Shown here: piece after piece, positions 17,397-26,561 of the stretch
Position numbering within the stretch: the first letter of the stretch is position 1
Layout: the number at the start of each line of letters is the position of its first letter
Assembly: GCF_023715615.1 (NCBI RefSeq)
Contig: NZ_JAMBOM010000001.1
Location: forward strand, 310,001-374,000
Direction: 5' to 3'
DNA: 64,000 bases
Source: Sporosarcina aquimarina
Lineage (GTDB): Bacteria; Bacillota; Bacilli; Bacillales_A; Planococcaceae
The notes under the pieces: generated by a model
What the model was told of the DNA's origin: nothing
Seen by the model: the letters and a program-made list of their open reading frames with translations, nothing else
Databases searched by the model: none
Program-made: the position numbers and the translations under genes

Positions 17397-19133
17397 ATGA
17401 CGTACACGACTACAATTGATCCATTTACGCTTGAAATCGTTAAAGACTCATTACTCGCTACAGGGGATGAAATGTTCGCAGCACTTGCAAGAACATCGAT
17501 GAGTCCAATCATCTATGAAGTATTGGACTATGCGAGCGGGCTTACCGATGCGAAAGGGAATCTCCTCACTCAAGGAAATGGTGTGACGGGTTTCATTGGA
17601 ATGCTGACATTCATGGTTAAGGAGACTTTGGCAAAATATCCTGGAGATAAGTTGAAGGAAGGCGACATCATTATTATTAACGACCCTTATCAAGGTGGAG
17701 GTTCTCACCTTTCTGATGTTGGATTGGTCATGCCGATCTTTGTGGATGGTGAGCTGATTGCGTTCTCTGCAAATAAGGCGCATTGGACTGAAGTGGGAGG
17801 AAAAGATCCTGGTTCGTTTACGAATGATTCTGTTGATATCTTCCAAGAAGGACTCCAATTCTCTTGTCTGAAGCTCTATGATGAAGGAAAAGTGAGTGAT
17901 GTCCTTGTTGAAATGATCCGCTCGAATGTTAGATTCCCTGAGTTGTCTCTTGGAGATATGTGGGCACAAGTTGCAGCGTTGAAAACAGGAAATCGCAGGT
18001 TGAACGAGCTTTGTAACAAGCATACAACGGAAACGATTCTTGCCGCGATTGAGCACTTACTGGACCATGGGGAAGTGATGGCTCGTGAGGAGCTGAAAAA
18101 GCTACCTAAGGGTGTTTTTTACGCAGAAGATTTTATTGACACAGATGGGATTGGGAATGGACCGTTTCCAATTAAGGTAAAAGTGACAATTACGGATGAT
18201 GAATTCATATGTGACTTTAGAGGCAGCTCACCACAAGTTCCTGGTCCTATGAATTGCTCGAAGACGGGACTAACTTCTGCAGTTCGCGCGATTTTCTTAG
18301 CAATTACAAATCCTGAACAAGACGTAAACGACGGGGTATTCCGTCCTTTGAGGATTTTAACGGATCCGAAATCTATTATGTCAGCAGAGCGCCTAGTTCC
18401 TGTCTCAAACTACTTTGAAACGCTATTAGGCAGTTTAGACTTGGTGTGGAAAGCGATGGCACCTCATCTACCAGAGCGTCTGAATGCTGGCCACTTTTTG
18501 TCGGTATGTGCAGTGACTTTATCCGGGACGCATCATGATACTGACGAATCGTTCTTGATCGTAGAGCCATCTGTTGGAGGATGGGGCGCATCGAACAGAA
18601 ACGATGGCGCATCTGGACAGTTCTGTATGGGCGATGGAGAAACATACAACGTTCCGGTTGAAGTCGCTGAAACTCGATACGGCGTTATGTTGGATGAATA
18701 TAGCTTACGTCAAGATGGAAATGGATCAGGAGCAGGAGAGTTTGTTGGTGGAAAAGGTGTTACTCGTTCCTACCGTGCAATGACGGACGGACAAGCAGTC
18801 ACAGTCACGTATGGGCGCAACAAGTTCATGCCATGGGGAATTAGTGGAGGTCATGATGGATCGCCGAACGAATTCTTTGTGGATAAAGCAGATGGAACAA
18901 TAGACGGCCCATTCGGTGTGTATCCTAGATATCTGTTGAATAAAGGCGATGTAGTGAGACTCGTTACGGGTACGGGTGGAGGTTATGGTAATCCGTTAGA
19001 ACGTGACGCAGCACAAGTTGCTTGCGATGTGAAGAATGACTATTTCACAGTGGAAGAAGCGGGTGCAATCTTCGGTGTTGAAGTTGATTCGAACACGTTT
19101 GGATATAGAGAGCTTGAAACGAGAAAACACTAA
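17397..19133 (+). CDS. Hydantoinase/5-oxoprolinase subunit B (HyuB family)
   Basis: 578 residues, ATG with AAGGAGG upstream inside the end of hyuA. The family core is recognisable: DEMFAALARTSMSPIIYEVLDY near the start, IIINDPYQGGGSHLSDV around residue 85, and C-terminal GTGGGYGNPLERD. Subunit B carries out hydrolysis of the phosphorylated amide made by subunit A. The near-contiguous A-B pair shows they form one enzyme. Confidence 0.9.
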   Translation: MTYTTTIDPFTLEIVKDSLLATGDEMFAALARTSMSPIIYEVLDYASGLTDAKGNLLTQGNGVTGFIGMLTFMVKETLAKYPGDKLKEGDIIIINDPYQGGGSHLSDVGLVMPIFVDGELIAFSANKAHWTEVGGKDPGSFTNDSVDIFQEGLQFSCLKLYDEGKVSDVLVEMIRSNVRFPELSLGDMWAQVAALKTGNRRLNELCNKHTTETILAAIEHLLDHGEVMAREELKKLPKGVFYAEDFIDTDGIGNGPFPIKVKVTITDDEFICDFRGSSPQVPGPMNCSKTGLTSAVRAIFLAITNPEQDVNDGVFRPLRILTDPKSIMSAERLVPVSNYFETLLGSLDLVWKAMAPHLPERLNAGHFLSVCAVTLSGTHHDTDESFLIVEPSVGGWGASNRNDGASGQFCMGDGETYNVPVEVAETRYGVMLDEYSLRQDGNGSGAGEFVGGKGVTRSYRAMTDGQAVTVTYGRNKFMPWGISGGHDGSPNEFFVDKADGTIDGPFGVYPRYLLNKGDVVRLVTGTGGGYGNPLERDAAQVACDVKNDYFTVEEAGAIFGVEVDSNTFGYRELETRKH

Positions 19134-19148
19134 AAGGAGATGTATTGG

Positions 19149-19463
19149 ATGCAAAAACAAGCAGCGCAAGACACACAGGAGATTGTACAAAATCTGTTTC
19201 ACGATCAATTCACGAATGCAGAAGTGAAATTTGGATATGTGTCGATTCCAACCGGCGAACGGTTGCCGAACGAAGGAACGACTTTCCATGAGGAACAAGA
19301 GTATTCGTTCATCACAAAAGGCTCACTTGTTGGCGAGTCTGGTGGTGTACCGTTTGAAATGTCGGCAGGCGAGGCTTCTTTCATCCCTGCGGGAGAACTA
19401 CATTGGTGTATGAATAAAGGTGACGAGCCTGTGGAATTAGTGTTTGCGTTAGTGAAAGCGTAA
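19149..19463 (+). CDS. Small cupin-domain protein
   Basis: 104 residues from the ATG at 19149, nine bases after AAGGAG; an ATG nine bases earlier overlaps that site. A single cupin barrel with HEEQEYSFITKGSLVGES and AGEASFIPAGELHWCMNKGD. Its place between hyuB and the permease suggests a role in the same pathway, such as an isomerase or ligand sensor, but nothing in the sequence fixes the reaction. Confidence 0.8.
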   Translation: MQKQAAQDTQEIVQNLFHDQFTNAEVKFGYVSIPTGERLPNEGTTFHEEQEYSFITKGSLVGESGGVPFEMSAGEASFIPAGELHWCMNKGDEPVELVFALVKA

Positions 19464-19516
19464 GCTGCTTGTTAGCAATAGAGTTTGGGGATCTATATTC
19501 ATGAGGGGGTGAGTCG

Positions 19517-20842
19517 ATGGACGGTCAAAAAGAAAATACGAAAGCGCATAACGATATACTTGGCCAAGATAACGCATTGGCTCCTGTCCCTGAAAATCAG
19601 CGTCAGCATTGGCTAACGCCCGCAGTCATATTTGGAGGACTGGAGTTCACGATTCCAGTTCTCATGGTAGGTGCGTCATTAACTGCAAGTTTCGGTATGA
19701 CTAAAATCCTTCTCATACTTATCATTGCTTTGTTCGGTTTCCAGTGGGTAGGGAACGCGTTGCAAGGATATATCGGCGCGAAAACAGGACGCTCTTCATC
19801 TGTGATTGCCAAGTCCAGTTTTGGAACTGTCCAAGCTCGCTTTATTGTCGGATTCACGATTTTCATCGTGTCACTCGGTTGGTGGGCATTGCAAACCGCC
19901 GTTGCAGGTAATGCGATGTCTGCAATGTTCGGCATAGATTACCAAACAAATTGGATTGGCTGGGCGCTTGTTACGACAATTGCCGGTTTACTGTTTGCAC
20001 TCCCTTCCATCATTGGTTATAACTCAATGAAATGGACGGATTACTTGGCGGTTCCTTCAGGATTGCTGCTAATTATTGGCGGGATTTACTTGACGCTGAA
20101 GAATACGGGATTACATAAAATCTTAGAATGGAATCCAGAACCAAGCATGACCATTCTTGCTGGAATCAGCTTAGTCATTGGTGTAAACGTTTCTCAGTGG
20201 GTAATTGCATCAGATTATACTCGCTATGCAAAACCTGTTTGGGGAGACAATTGGATCATTCCGAGTGGGATTGCAGTTATTGGATTCCCATTGTTCATAG
20301 TGGGAGCTATCATGTCAGTGGGTGTTGGGGACGCGGACATCGTCCATGTCATGATGAATTTAGGGTTTCCATTTTGGGGCTTCCTAATTTTGTGGCTTGC
20401 GACATGGACTTCTCAGCTCGTTAATAACTACAGTATGGGATTGGCGCTGGCAAATTTATTGAATGTGAATTCCAGCAGAGGGCGAGCGCTATTGACATTG
20501 TTTGGTACAATTTTAGCTATAATTGTTGCGTTAGCGGGGATTCTACAGTACTTCGAGGACTTTTTGTACTTAACCGCACTCTTGTATCCTGCGATTGCAG
20601 GCGTAATGATGGCAGATTTCTTTGTTATTCGCAAGCAAAAGTGGGTGGAGATTCCTGGTTGGAACTGGATGGCTACGATTGCGGTAGTAGTAGGTGTCGT
20701 GATTGGGTACTTGACTCAGTATGTGTATCCAATGGGACTTCCGGCGGTCCAATCTCTTCTTGCTTCAATACTTGCTTATGTAATTGCGATGAGGCTAAAG
20801 AAGAAGATTTCGCCAGATCAGTTTACGGAGGAACATGTTTAA
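19517..20842 (+). CDS. NCS1-family (cytosine/purine/hydantoin) permease
   Basis: 441 residues, ATG with GAGGGGGTG five bases upstream. About twelve membrane helices. Typical NCS1 features are HWLTPAVIFGGLEFTIPVL at the start, a conserved helix ending in GRSSSVIAKSSFG, and NVSQWVIASDYTRYAKP in the middle. The family imports nucleobases, hydantoins and allantoin by cation symport. As last gene of the hyu operon it most simply delivers the cyclic amide used by HyuAB. Confidence 0.85.
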   Translation: MDGQKENTKAHNDILGQDNALAPVPENQRQHWLTPAVIFGGLEFTIPVLMVGASLTASFGMTKILLILIIALFGFQWVGNALQGYIGAKTGRSSSVIAKSSFGTVQARFIVGFTIFIVSLGWWALQTAVAGNAMSAMFGIDYQTNWIGWALVTTIAGLLFALPSIIGYNSMKWTDYLAVPSGLLLIIGGIYLTLKNTGLHKILEWNPEPSMTILAGISLVIGVNVSQWVIASDYTRYAKPVWGDNWIIPSGIAVIGFPLFIVGAIMSVGVGDADIVHVMMNLGFPFWGFLILWLATWTSQLVNNYSMGLALANLLNVNSSRGRALLTLFGTILAIIVALAGILQYFEDFLYLTALLYPAIAGVMMADFFVIRKQKWVEIPGWNWMATIAVVVGVVIGYLTQYVYPMGLPAVQSLLASILAYVIAMRLKKKISPDQFTEEHV

Positions 20843-20936
20843 GGTGGACTGTGTTGAACTAGTGGAAATGGCACTGGGGAATGGCAAGGTGAACAAACAA
20901 ATCAAGACATAGCTCATCCGAAAATAAGTATAAGAA

Positions 20937-20963
20937 GCCCCCTTTCTCTCAGCGGAAAGGGGG
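20937..20963 (-). terminator. Terminator between convergent hyu operon and MDR gene
   Basis: A 10-bp GC-rich stem (GCCCCCTTTC / GAAAGGGGGC) with a 7-base loop. The minus-strand side is followed by TTCTTATA, and the plus side by AATTATTATT. It probably serves the MDR gene. Confidence 0.75.
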
Positions 20964-20969
20964 CAATTA

Positions 20970-21887
20970 TTATTCTAAAGTGAGTACTAACTTCCCACGT
21001 GCATGTCGGGTTTGAGTTTTCTGCAGTGCTTCGAGTCCTTGTTCAAATGGGTAAGTTTGTTCAATGACAAGCTTGTATGTACCCGTAGCGATTTCTTGAA
21101 TGAGCTGTTTGACTTCATCCCGAACATCCGCTTTATGAGGGACGAATGCAGCAGTGATGTCGCGTTCAGGCTCGATGCGATCGCCAGAAATTGTAATGAC
21201 GGTGCCTCCGCCTTTTACGACGTGCATACTCTCAGTTCCTGTACCAGGTTGGATCGCTATCGCTGCATCGACACCGTTAGGCATCCAATCACGTATTTCG
21301 CTCGCCCAATTCGGATCTTTGTAGTCGACGGTTTTATCAGCACCGAGCGATTTCATGTAGTCGTGGTTTTGAGGGGAAGCGGATCCTGCCACATTCCAGC
21401 CACGCGCTTTGGCAAACTGGATGGCGAATGTACCGATTGCACCTGAAGCGCCGGCGATGAATACGGAATCGCCTTCTTTCAAATGGAGTGCAGTGAGCGC
21501 ACGCAAAACGGTGTTGCCTGCGACTGGTACTGCAGCGGCTTCTGTAAAATCCATATTTGCAGGGATGGGTAAGATGAGAGAGTCTTGATGGACCACTGCG
21601 TATTCAGCCCATGTGCCACCTTTAGGTTGCATCATACTGACGAAAGCGATTCGATCCCCTTTTTGATAGTGCGTTACTAGACTTCCGGTTTCTTCAACAA
21701 TACCAGCGGCTTCGATTCCGATTGGATAGGGATAGTTGATCTCTTGAGGAAGAAAATAGGAGTCGTGGATTCCGACGCCGACAGCTTTTATGTGAACAAG
21801 CAATTCATCATCATTGATGGTAGGAACCTTCACTTCTTCAAATGCGATATCATCTGGTGCGGCACTCCTTTTAACAATTGCTTTCAT
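20970..21887 (-). CDS. Zinc-independent MDR oxidoreductase (quinone reductase-like)
   Basis: 305 residues. An N-terminal GroES-like fold is followed by a Rossmann domain with the NADPH loop GASGAIGTFAIQFAKARGWNV (residues ~150-170). The catalytic and structural zinc ligands of alcohol dehydrogenases are absent, which places it with quinone/alkenal reductases. A weakly spaced GGAG lies 11 bases before the ATG. The gene is monocistronic and convergent to the hyu operon. Substrate unknown. Confidence 0.85.
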   Translation of the reverse strand: MKAIVKRSAAPDDIAFEEVKVPTINDDELLVHIKAVGVGIHDSYFLPQEINYPYPIGIEAAGIVEETGSLVTHYQKGDRIAFVSMMQPKGGTWAEYAVVHQDSLILPIPANMDFTEAAAVPVAGNTVLRALTALHLKEGDSVFIAGASGAIGTFAIQFAKARGWNVAGSASPQNHDYMKSLGADKTVDYKDPNWASEIRDWMPNGVDAAIAIQPGTGTESMHVVKGGGTVITISGDRIEPERDITAAFVPHKADVRDEVKQLIQEIATGTYKLVIEQTYPFEQGLEALQKTQTRHARGKLVLTLE

Positions 21888-22020
21888 GCAGGATGCAACT
21901 CCTTTTGAGATTTTAGTAAATTCAGTATATCATAACGTTATTGCTGAAGTAGTATAAGGGATTGTAAGGTGATTTCTACAAAACCACTAAATATATGTGT
22001 TCTAAAAAGGAGGAGTCACA

Positions 22021-22239
22021 ATGTATACGTATAAAGTCGTGAAAATCAAGAGTAGTTGGAAGGGAACGCCTAAAGAGAACGAGGAGCAGGTTATGAACGA
22101 GTATGCCATACAAGGATGGCAGCTGCATTCAATTATTCCGTTTTCTAGCACTACGGGAGGAACTACGGATTTAAAACTTGTATTTGAAAAGGAAGCCAAA
22201 AGTAACAAGTTTTTGGATATTAAAGGGCTTATCTGCTGA
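22021..22239 (+). CDS. DUF4177-type small protein
   Basis: 72 residues, ATG with AAAGGAGGAG upstream. YTYKVVKIKSSW, then MNEYAIQGWQLHSIIP and a final strand TDLKLVFEKE match the short beta-alpha-beta DUF4177 fold. The role of this family is unknown. The stop codon lies inside the terminator hairpin that follows, so it is a compact single-gene unit. Confidence 0.75.
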   Translation: MYTYKVVKIKSSWKGTPKENEEQVMNEYAIQGWQLHSIIPFSSTTGGTTDLKLVFEKEAKSNKFLDIKGLIC

Positions 22240-22257
22240 TTGGCAGATAAGTTTTTT
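22228..22257 (+). terminator. Terminator overlapping the end of the DUF4177 gene
   Basis: A perfect 9-bp stem (CTTATCTGC / GCAGATAAG), a 6-base loop and six T. The left arm encodes the last codons of the gene. Confidence 0.9.
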
Positions 22258-22504
22258 GTTTCGCACAGAATAACATTATTTGCTAACGCTTTACTAGGAT
22301 GAAATTCTTCTTCCCTTTGACTGAATTATCTTGTATACTGCATAACATAGATTTTTGTGGATGATCACAGAGGATTTATGGAGGGCGTCATTGAGAGGTA
22401 AATTAGTGACGATATTAAAGTCAGTTTAATCAGACATTATAGGTGGATAATGAATCGAGGAGACAATGATTCAATTTCCTATAGGTGAAGGGGGAAGAAT
22501 TAAC

Positions 22505-23302
22505 ATGCAGGATGGAAATACGGCAATGGGATTATGGAAAGATTGGCGTTTGCATGCCATCGTTCTAGCGATAGTAATCGTTACTGAATTGATCGGAACG
22601 TTTAGCATTAAGGTCGGCCCTGGGGTTATCCTGTTGTTGCCGATGTTGTACGCGCTCGTCATAGGAATCATTTTGTACTTTACACCAGCTGTGAAAGAGC
22701 GACAGTCATTGAACGCAGAGCCGATTATTGTGCTCGGAGTTTCGTTGTTGCTAGCGAAAATCGGAGTCATTATAGGTCCGTCATTGCCTGAAGTAATTGC
22801 TGCGGGACCTGCACTTTTGCTTCAAGAGTTCGGTCATCTTGTAACAATTTTGGTGGCACTGCCTGTTGCGATTTGGCTCGGGATGAAACGTGAAGCAATC
22901 GGGATGACACATTCGATTGGACGTGAACCAAACGTGGGCTTGATAATGGATAAATACGGAATGGGATCACCTGAAGGTCGCGGAGTTATGGCGATGTATA
23001 TTTTCGGTACCGTTTTCGGTGCAGTGTTCTTAGGCTTGTTGTCAGGACTACTTGCGACGATTACACCACTCAGTCCACTATCTTTTGCTTTGGCTTCAGG
23101 AGTAGGTAGCGGAAGTATGATGGTGGCGGCAAGTGGATCGCTGATTGCAGCTTTCCCTGATCTTGAGACGCAAATCGTTGCGCTTTCAGGAGCGAGTAAC
23201 TTACTCTCCTTATCATCAGGTCTTTGGGTCAGTATTTTCATCGCACTGCCACTCACTGAAAAATTATATGGGTGGATGACTCGGAAGAAGGAGGGGTATT
23301 GA
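22505..23302 (+). CDS. DUF3100 integral membrane protein
   Basis: 265 residues from the ATG at 22505, with GGGGGAAG seven bases upstream. About seven to eight hydrophobic helices. A conserved soluble loop, IGMTHSIGREPNVGLIMDKYG, is followed by a glycine- and serine-rich membrane stretch (GVGSGSMMVAASGS) that resembles transporter substrate sites. The family is named DUF3100 and has no assigned function. The stop overlaps the start of the next gene by one base, so the two products are translationally coupled and probably form one complex, perhaps a two-part transporter. Confidence 0.75.
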   Translation: MQDGNTAMGLWKDWRLHAIVLAIVIVTELIGTFSIKVGPGVILLLPMLYALVIGIILYFTPAVKERQSLNAEPIIVLGVSLLLAKIGVIIGPSLPEVIAAGPALLLQEFGHLVTILVALPVAIWLGMKREAIGMTHSIGREPNVGLIMDKYGMGSPEGRGVMAMYIFGTVFGAVFLGLLSGLLATITPLSPLSFALASGVGSGSMMVAASGSLIAAFPDLETQIVALSGASNLLSLSSGLWVSIFIALPLTEKLYGWMTRKKEGY

Positions 23303-23754
23303 TGCTGAAAAATATTCAAGAATGGGTATTGTTATTAGTTATAGTAGGCGTCAGTGGCCTAATCGGAAACTGGATTGGTTACGATATCTTCCCACTTTCT
23401 GCGCTTCCAGGTATGGCGATTTTAATTGGTATTTGTTTGGCAGGGTTCATTTTAAAAGAAATCATCCCATTGAATTTCCCGAGTATCGCCTACATTTCCA
23501 TCATTGGAGTGGTTGTGTCTATGCCGTGGTTCCCTGGTTCTGATAAAGTTGTAGAATGGACAACCCAAGTTCAATTGTTGGCGTTGACGACACCGATTCT
23601 AGCGTATGCGGGGATTGCCATCGGCCGTTCATGGTCTGATTTCGTCAAGCTCGGCTGGCGTACGTTGATCGTCGCAAGCTTGGTCATGATCGGAACGTTC
23701 CTCGGTTCGGCAGTCATTGCAGAGATTATATTACGATTCCAAGGCATTATTTAA
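23302..23754 (+). CDS. Small membrane protein coupled to DUF3100
   Basis: 150 residues from the ATG at 23302 (TGATG overlap with the DUF3100 stop; GGAGGGG upstream). Five hydrophobic helices with little soluble sequence. The motif GRSWSDFVKLGWRTLIVASLV is reminiscent of the last helices of sodium-dependent carriers. I cannot name a family. Coupling to the DUF3100 gene suggests a subunit. Confidence 0.7.
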   Translation: MLKNIQEWVLLLVIVGVSGLIGNWIGYDIFPLSALPGMAILIGICLAGFILKEIIPLNFPSIAYISIIGVVVSMPWFPGSDKVVEWTTQVQLLALTTPILAYAGIAIGRSWSDFVKLGWRTLIVASLVMIGTFLGSAVIAEIILRFQGII

Positions 23755-23769
23755 ATAGAGCATAGGGGT

Positions 23770-23804
23770 GACCCAGTCGCATTTGAGCGGCTGGGTCTTT
23801 TTTT
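23770..23804 (+). terminator. Terminator of the DUF3100 operon
   Basis: A GACCCAGTCGC / GCGGCTGGGTC stem with one mismatch, a 6-base loop and seven T. Repeat locus B begins 15 bases later. Confidence 0.9.
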
Positions 23805-23818
23805 GCGTGCGAACGACG

Positions 23819-24570
23819 TTGTTGATCACTCAGAAGGTTTTCTCCATCAAAACTCTAGGTTTCTCCGACACATAGAGAAGTTTCTCGATAACGAGACACA
23901 ATTCAACTATTTATAAGGTGGGAATTGTTGGCGCTTTGCTTGTTTAAGCATGGCAAATCAACTACGCAAGGTCAATTTCGTGTTCTCCGACACACGGCGA
24001 TGAATGTCCGACGCGGTGAGTGATTTCTCCGTCAGCGGGGAGCGTTTCTCCATCAAAACTCTAAGTTTCTCCGACACATAGAGAAGTTTCTCGATAACGA
24101 GACACAATTCAACTATTTATAAGGGGGGAATTGTTGGCACTTTGCTTGTTTAAGGATGGCAAATCAACTACGCATGGTCAATTTCGTGTTCTCCGACACA
24201 CGGCGGTGAATGTCCGACGCGGTGAGTGATTTCTCCGTCAGCGGGGAGCGTTTCTCCATCAAAACTCTAGGTTTCTCAGACACATAGAGAAGTTTCTCGA
24301 TAACGAGACACAATTTAACTATTTGTAAGGGGGGGAATTGTTGGCGCTTTGCTTGTTTAAGTATGGTAAATCAACTACGCATGGTCAATTTCGTGTTCTC
24401 CGACACACGGCGATGAATGTCCGACGCGGTGAGTGATTTCTCCGTCAGCGGTGAGTATTTCTCCATCAAAACTCTAGGTTTCTCCGACACATAGAGAAGT
24501 TTCTCGATAACGAGACACAATTCAACTATTTATAAGGGGGGAATTGTTGGCGCTTTGCTTGTTTAAGGAT
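23819..24570 (+). repeat. Modular repeat locus B: four ~206-bp tandem units
   Basis: Tails (CGATAACGAGACACAATT) start at 23886, 24092, 24298 and 24505. Modules of 21 bp precede each tail in fixed order: TTTCTCCATCAAAACTC, then TTTCTCCGACACATAGAGAAG. Farther upstream are TTCTCCGACACACGG, TGTCCGACGCGG and TTTCTCCGTCAGCGG. Units within this locus are almost identical to each other but clearly different from locus A. Confidence 0.9.
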
Positions 24571-24929
24571 GGGCTAAGCAGTCTATTGCATATATATGGG
24601 CTTTGGGAGAATTGGAGTATTGAAAATAGACTTTCATTTTATGATTAAAAAACGAATAAAAGTTGCTATTTTCTCTAGAAAATTAAAAATAAGTAGAATT
24701 CACATTTCGTTCAAAATGAAATACTTTTAGCCTATTGAAAAAACTTTTTAAACTATTTTTTCTGCATTTTAGATCTCTTGTAACCGTTATCACTACTGAG
24801 TTAAACAGTTGTACCCTTTTATTTCCAACGATGGGAATCTTGGAAATCAGTTTGTAATGAAAAATTAGGTATGCTACGGTTAATAGTGTACTGAATATTT
24901 GCTTTATGAAAATATCAAGGAGGAGACTA
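24571..24929 (+). other. AT-rich leader before ehuB
   Basis: About 360 bases with no gene. A TTGTAA hexamer at 24852-24857 has only a weak partner at 24875 (TACGGT), so I do not assign a promoter with confidence. Confidence 0.3.
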
Positions 24930-25796
24930 ATGAAGAAATCGTTGGTGGGGTTTATGGCAATCATGTTGCTAGTCGTTTTAGCAGCATGTGGGAAGGACAG
25001 TAGTGGTAGTAAGCTAGAAGATTTGAAGGAGAAAGGCGTTGTCAAAGTCGGCTTTGCCAATGAGAAACCGTATGCGTATGAAGAAGATGGAGAATTGCAA
25101 GGTGCTGCGGTTGCTATTGCCAAAGCGGTCTTTGAAAACCTGGGGATAGACGAAGTCGACGGGAAGTTGTCGGAGTTTGGGAACTTGATTCCAGGATTGG
25201 GCGCAGGCAAGTTTGACGTCATTACAGCGGGTATGGCGATTACGCCGGACCGGTGTGAAAACGTGGCGTTTGGAGAACCGGAAATTAAATACGGTGAAGG
25301 ATTGATTGTTGAAACGGGAAATCCGATGAACTTGAAAAGTTATAAAGATATCGCTGCGAACCCTGACGTGAAAGTTGCAGTGATGAGTGGTGCAACAGAG
25401 AAGGAATTCATGATTAAAGAAGGCGTCGCTGAGAGTCAAATCATGATGGTTCCGGACATTCCAGCATCATTTTCAGCTGTTGAATCAGGTCGTGCGGCTG
25501 TGACAACAGGAACAGAAATTACGATTAAAATGGCGCTTGAATCTGCTAACATCGACAAGCTTGAATTTGTAAATGAATTCGAACAGCCGGAAATCGAAGG
25601 AGTTCCGAGTTACGGAGCTGCTGCGTTCTTGAACGAAGACGATGAGCTACGTAAAGCTTACAATGCGGAGCTTAAAAAGATGAAGGAAAACGGCGAAATT
25701 GCAGCATTGATCGAACCGTTTGGTTTTACTGAGGAAATGAACACGGTCGATAACGACATTACGACTGAAAGTGTTTGTAGCGGTGAGAATTACTAA
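24930..25796 (+). CDS. ehuB: Ectoine/hydroxyectoine ABC importer, substrate-binding lipoprotein EhuB
   Basis: 288 residues from the ATG at 24930, with AAGGAGGAG upstream. Lipoprotein signal with lipobox LAAC (Cys20). The body is a type II periplasmic-binding fold opening with KVGFANEKPYAYEEDGELQG. The EhuB-like stretch LSEFGNLIPGLGAGKFDVITAGMAITPDRC follows, with its PDRC motif. It binds ectoine or hydroxyectoine outside the membrane and passes it to EhuC/EhuD. Gene order B-C-D-A is the usual Ehu order. No ectoine-degradation genes accompany it, which favours osmoprotectant uptake. Confidence 0.88.
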   Translation: MKKSLVGFMAIMLLVVLAACGKDSSGSKLEDLKEKGVVKVGFANEKPYAYEEDGELQGAAVAIAKAVFENLGIDEVDGKLSEFGNLIPGLGAGKFDVITAGMAITPDRCENVAFGEPEIKYGEGLIVETGNPMNLKSYKDIAANPDVKVAVMSGATEKEFMIKEGVAESQIMMVPDIPASFSAVESGRAAVTTGTEITIKMALESANIDKLEFVNEFEQPEIEGVPSYGAAAFLNEDDELRKAYNAELKKMKENGEIAALIEPFGFTEEMNTVDNDITTESVCSGENY

Positions 25797-25806
25797 GAAA
25801 ACGATC

Positions 25807-25837
25807 GGGTCACGCCGTGTTCGGCATGACCCTTTTC
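25807..25837 (+). terminator. Stem-loop between ehuB and ehuC
   Basis: GGGTCACGCCG pairs with CGGCATGACCC (one mismatch) around a TGTT loop, followed by TTTT. It probably acts as a partial terminator or a 3' stabiliser that leaves more ehuB than ehuCDA message, as is common in binding-protein operons. Confidence 0.75.
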
Positions 25838-25898
25838 TTGGTTTTTTAACTCGTAAACTAGTAAAGATTATTAAATCGTACACAATGGAGTGGTGTTT

Positions 25899-26561
25899 GT
25901 GGGTTCTTTACCCGATATATTTTCTACCCTCATGCAGGGCTTAAAAGTGACTCTGCTGGTGCTCGTGCTCTCGATTATTTGTAGTACGATCATTGCGCTT
26001 GTCGCAGGGCTATCGCGCGTGTCAACGAATCGGTTAGTTACAGGGGTGACTGGTTTCTACGTTGAAATTTTTAGAGGGACGTCATTGATTGTTCAATTAT
26101 TTTGGTTCTCCTATGCACTTCCAGGTCTTTTTAATATCCATCTGGGAAGTGACATTTGGGTCGCAGTGCTGGCCATTTCTTTGAACTACGGCGCATATAT
26201 GTCTGAGATTGTCAGGGGATCGATTCAAGCGGTTCCTGCTGGGCAGACGGAAGCTTCGATTGCACTGAACTTATCGAAGTTCCAACGCATGCGTCACATT
26301 ATTATTCCGCAAGCGGTTCGGATGATGCTCCCTGAATACGGTAACTACTTGATTCAAATATTGAAGGCGACTTCACTCGTTTCTTTGATTGGATTAACGG
26401 ATTTGCTTTACTACGGAAATATTTACCGAAGCACACATTTATCAGATTCCCCGACAGTCTATTTGCTTCTCCTCGTGATGTACTTCGTGATTGCGTTGCC
26501 CCTCATTGCATTCACTAAAAAAATGGAGAGTATGTCGAAGAAAGGGGTGGCTCTCGGATGA
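25899..26561 (+). CDS. ehuC: Ectoine/hydroxyectoine ABC importer permease EhuC
   Basis: 220 residues from the GTG at 25899, eight bases after GGAG; earlier in-frame GTGs overlap that site. A polar amino-acid type permease with five membrane helices. The cytoplasmic EAA loop EASIALNLSKFQRMRHIIIPQA contacts the ATPase. It ends four bases into ehuD (ATGA overlap). Confidence 0.85.
   Translation: MGSLPDIFSTLMQGLKVTLLVLVLSIICSTIIALVAGLSRVSTNRLVTGVTGFYVEIFRGTSLIVQLFWFSYALPGLFNIHLGSDIWVAVLAISLNYGAYMSEIVRGSIQAVPAGQTEASIALNLSKFQRMRHIIIPQAVRMMLPEYGNYLIQILKATSLVSLIGLTDLLYYGNIYRSTHLSDSPTVYLLLLVMYFVIALPLIAFTKKMESMSKKGVALG

Noticed and set aside
22318..22338. TTGACT and TATACT upstream of the DUF3100 gene as a promoter
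   Set aside because: The spacing is only 9 bases, far from the 16-18 needed.
23819..24570. CRISPR array
   Set aside because: Modules are contiguous, degenerate and lack unique spacers of constant length. The large unit is ~206 bp and no cas gene is present.
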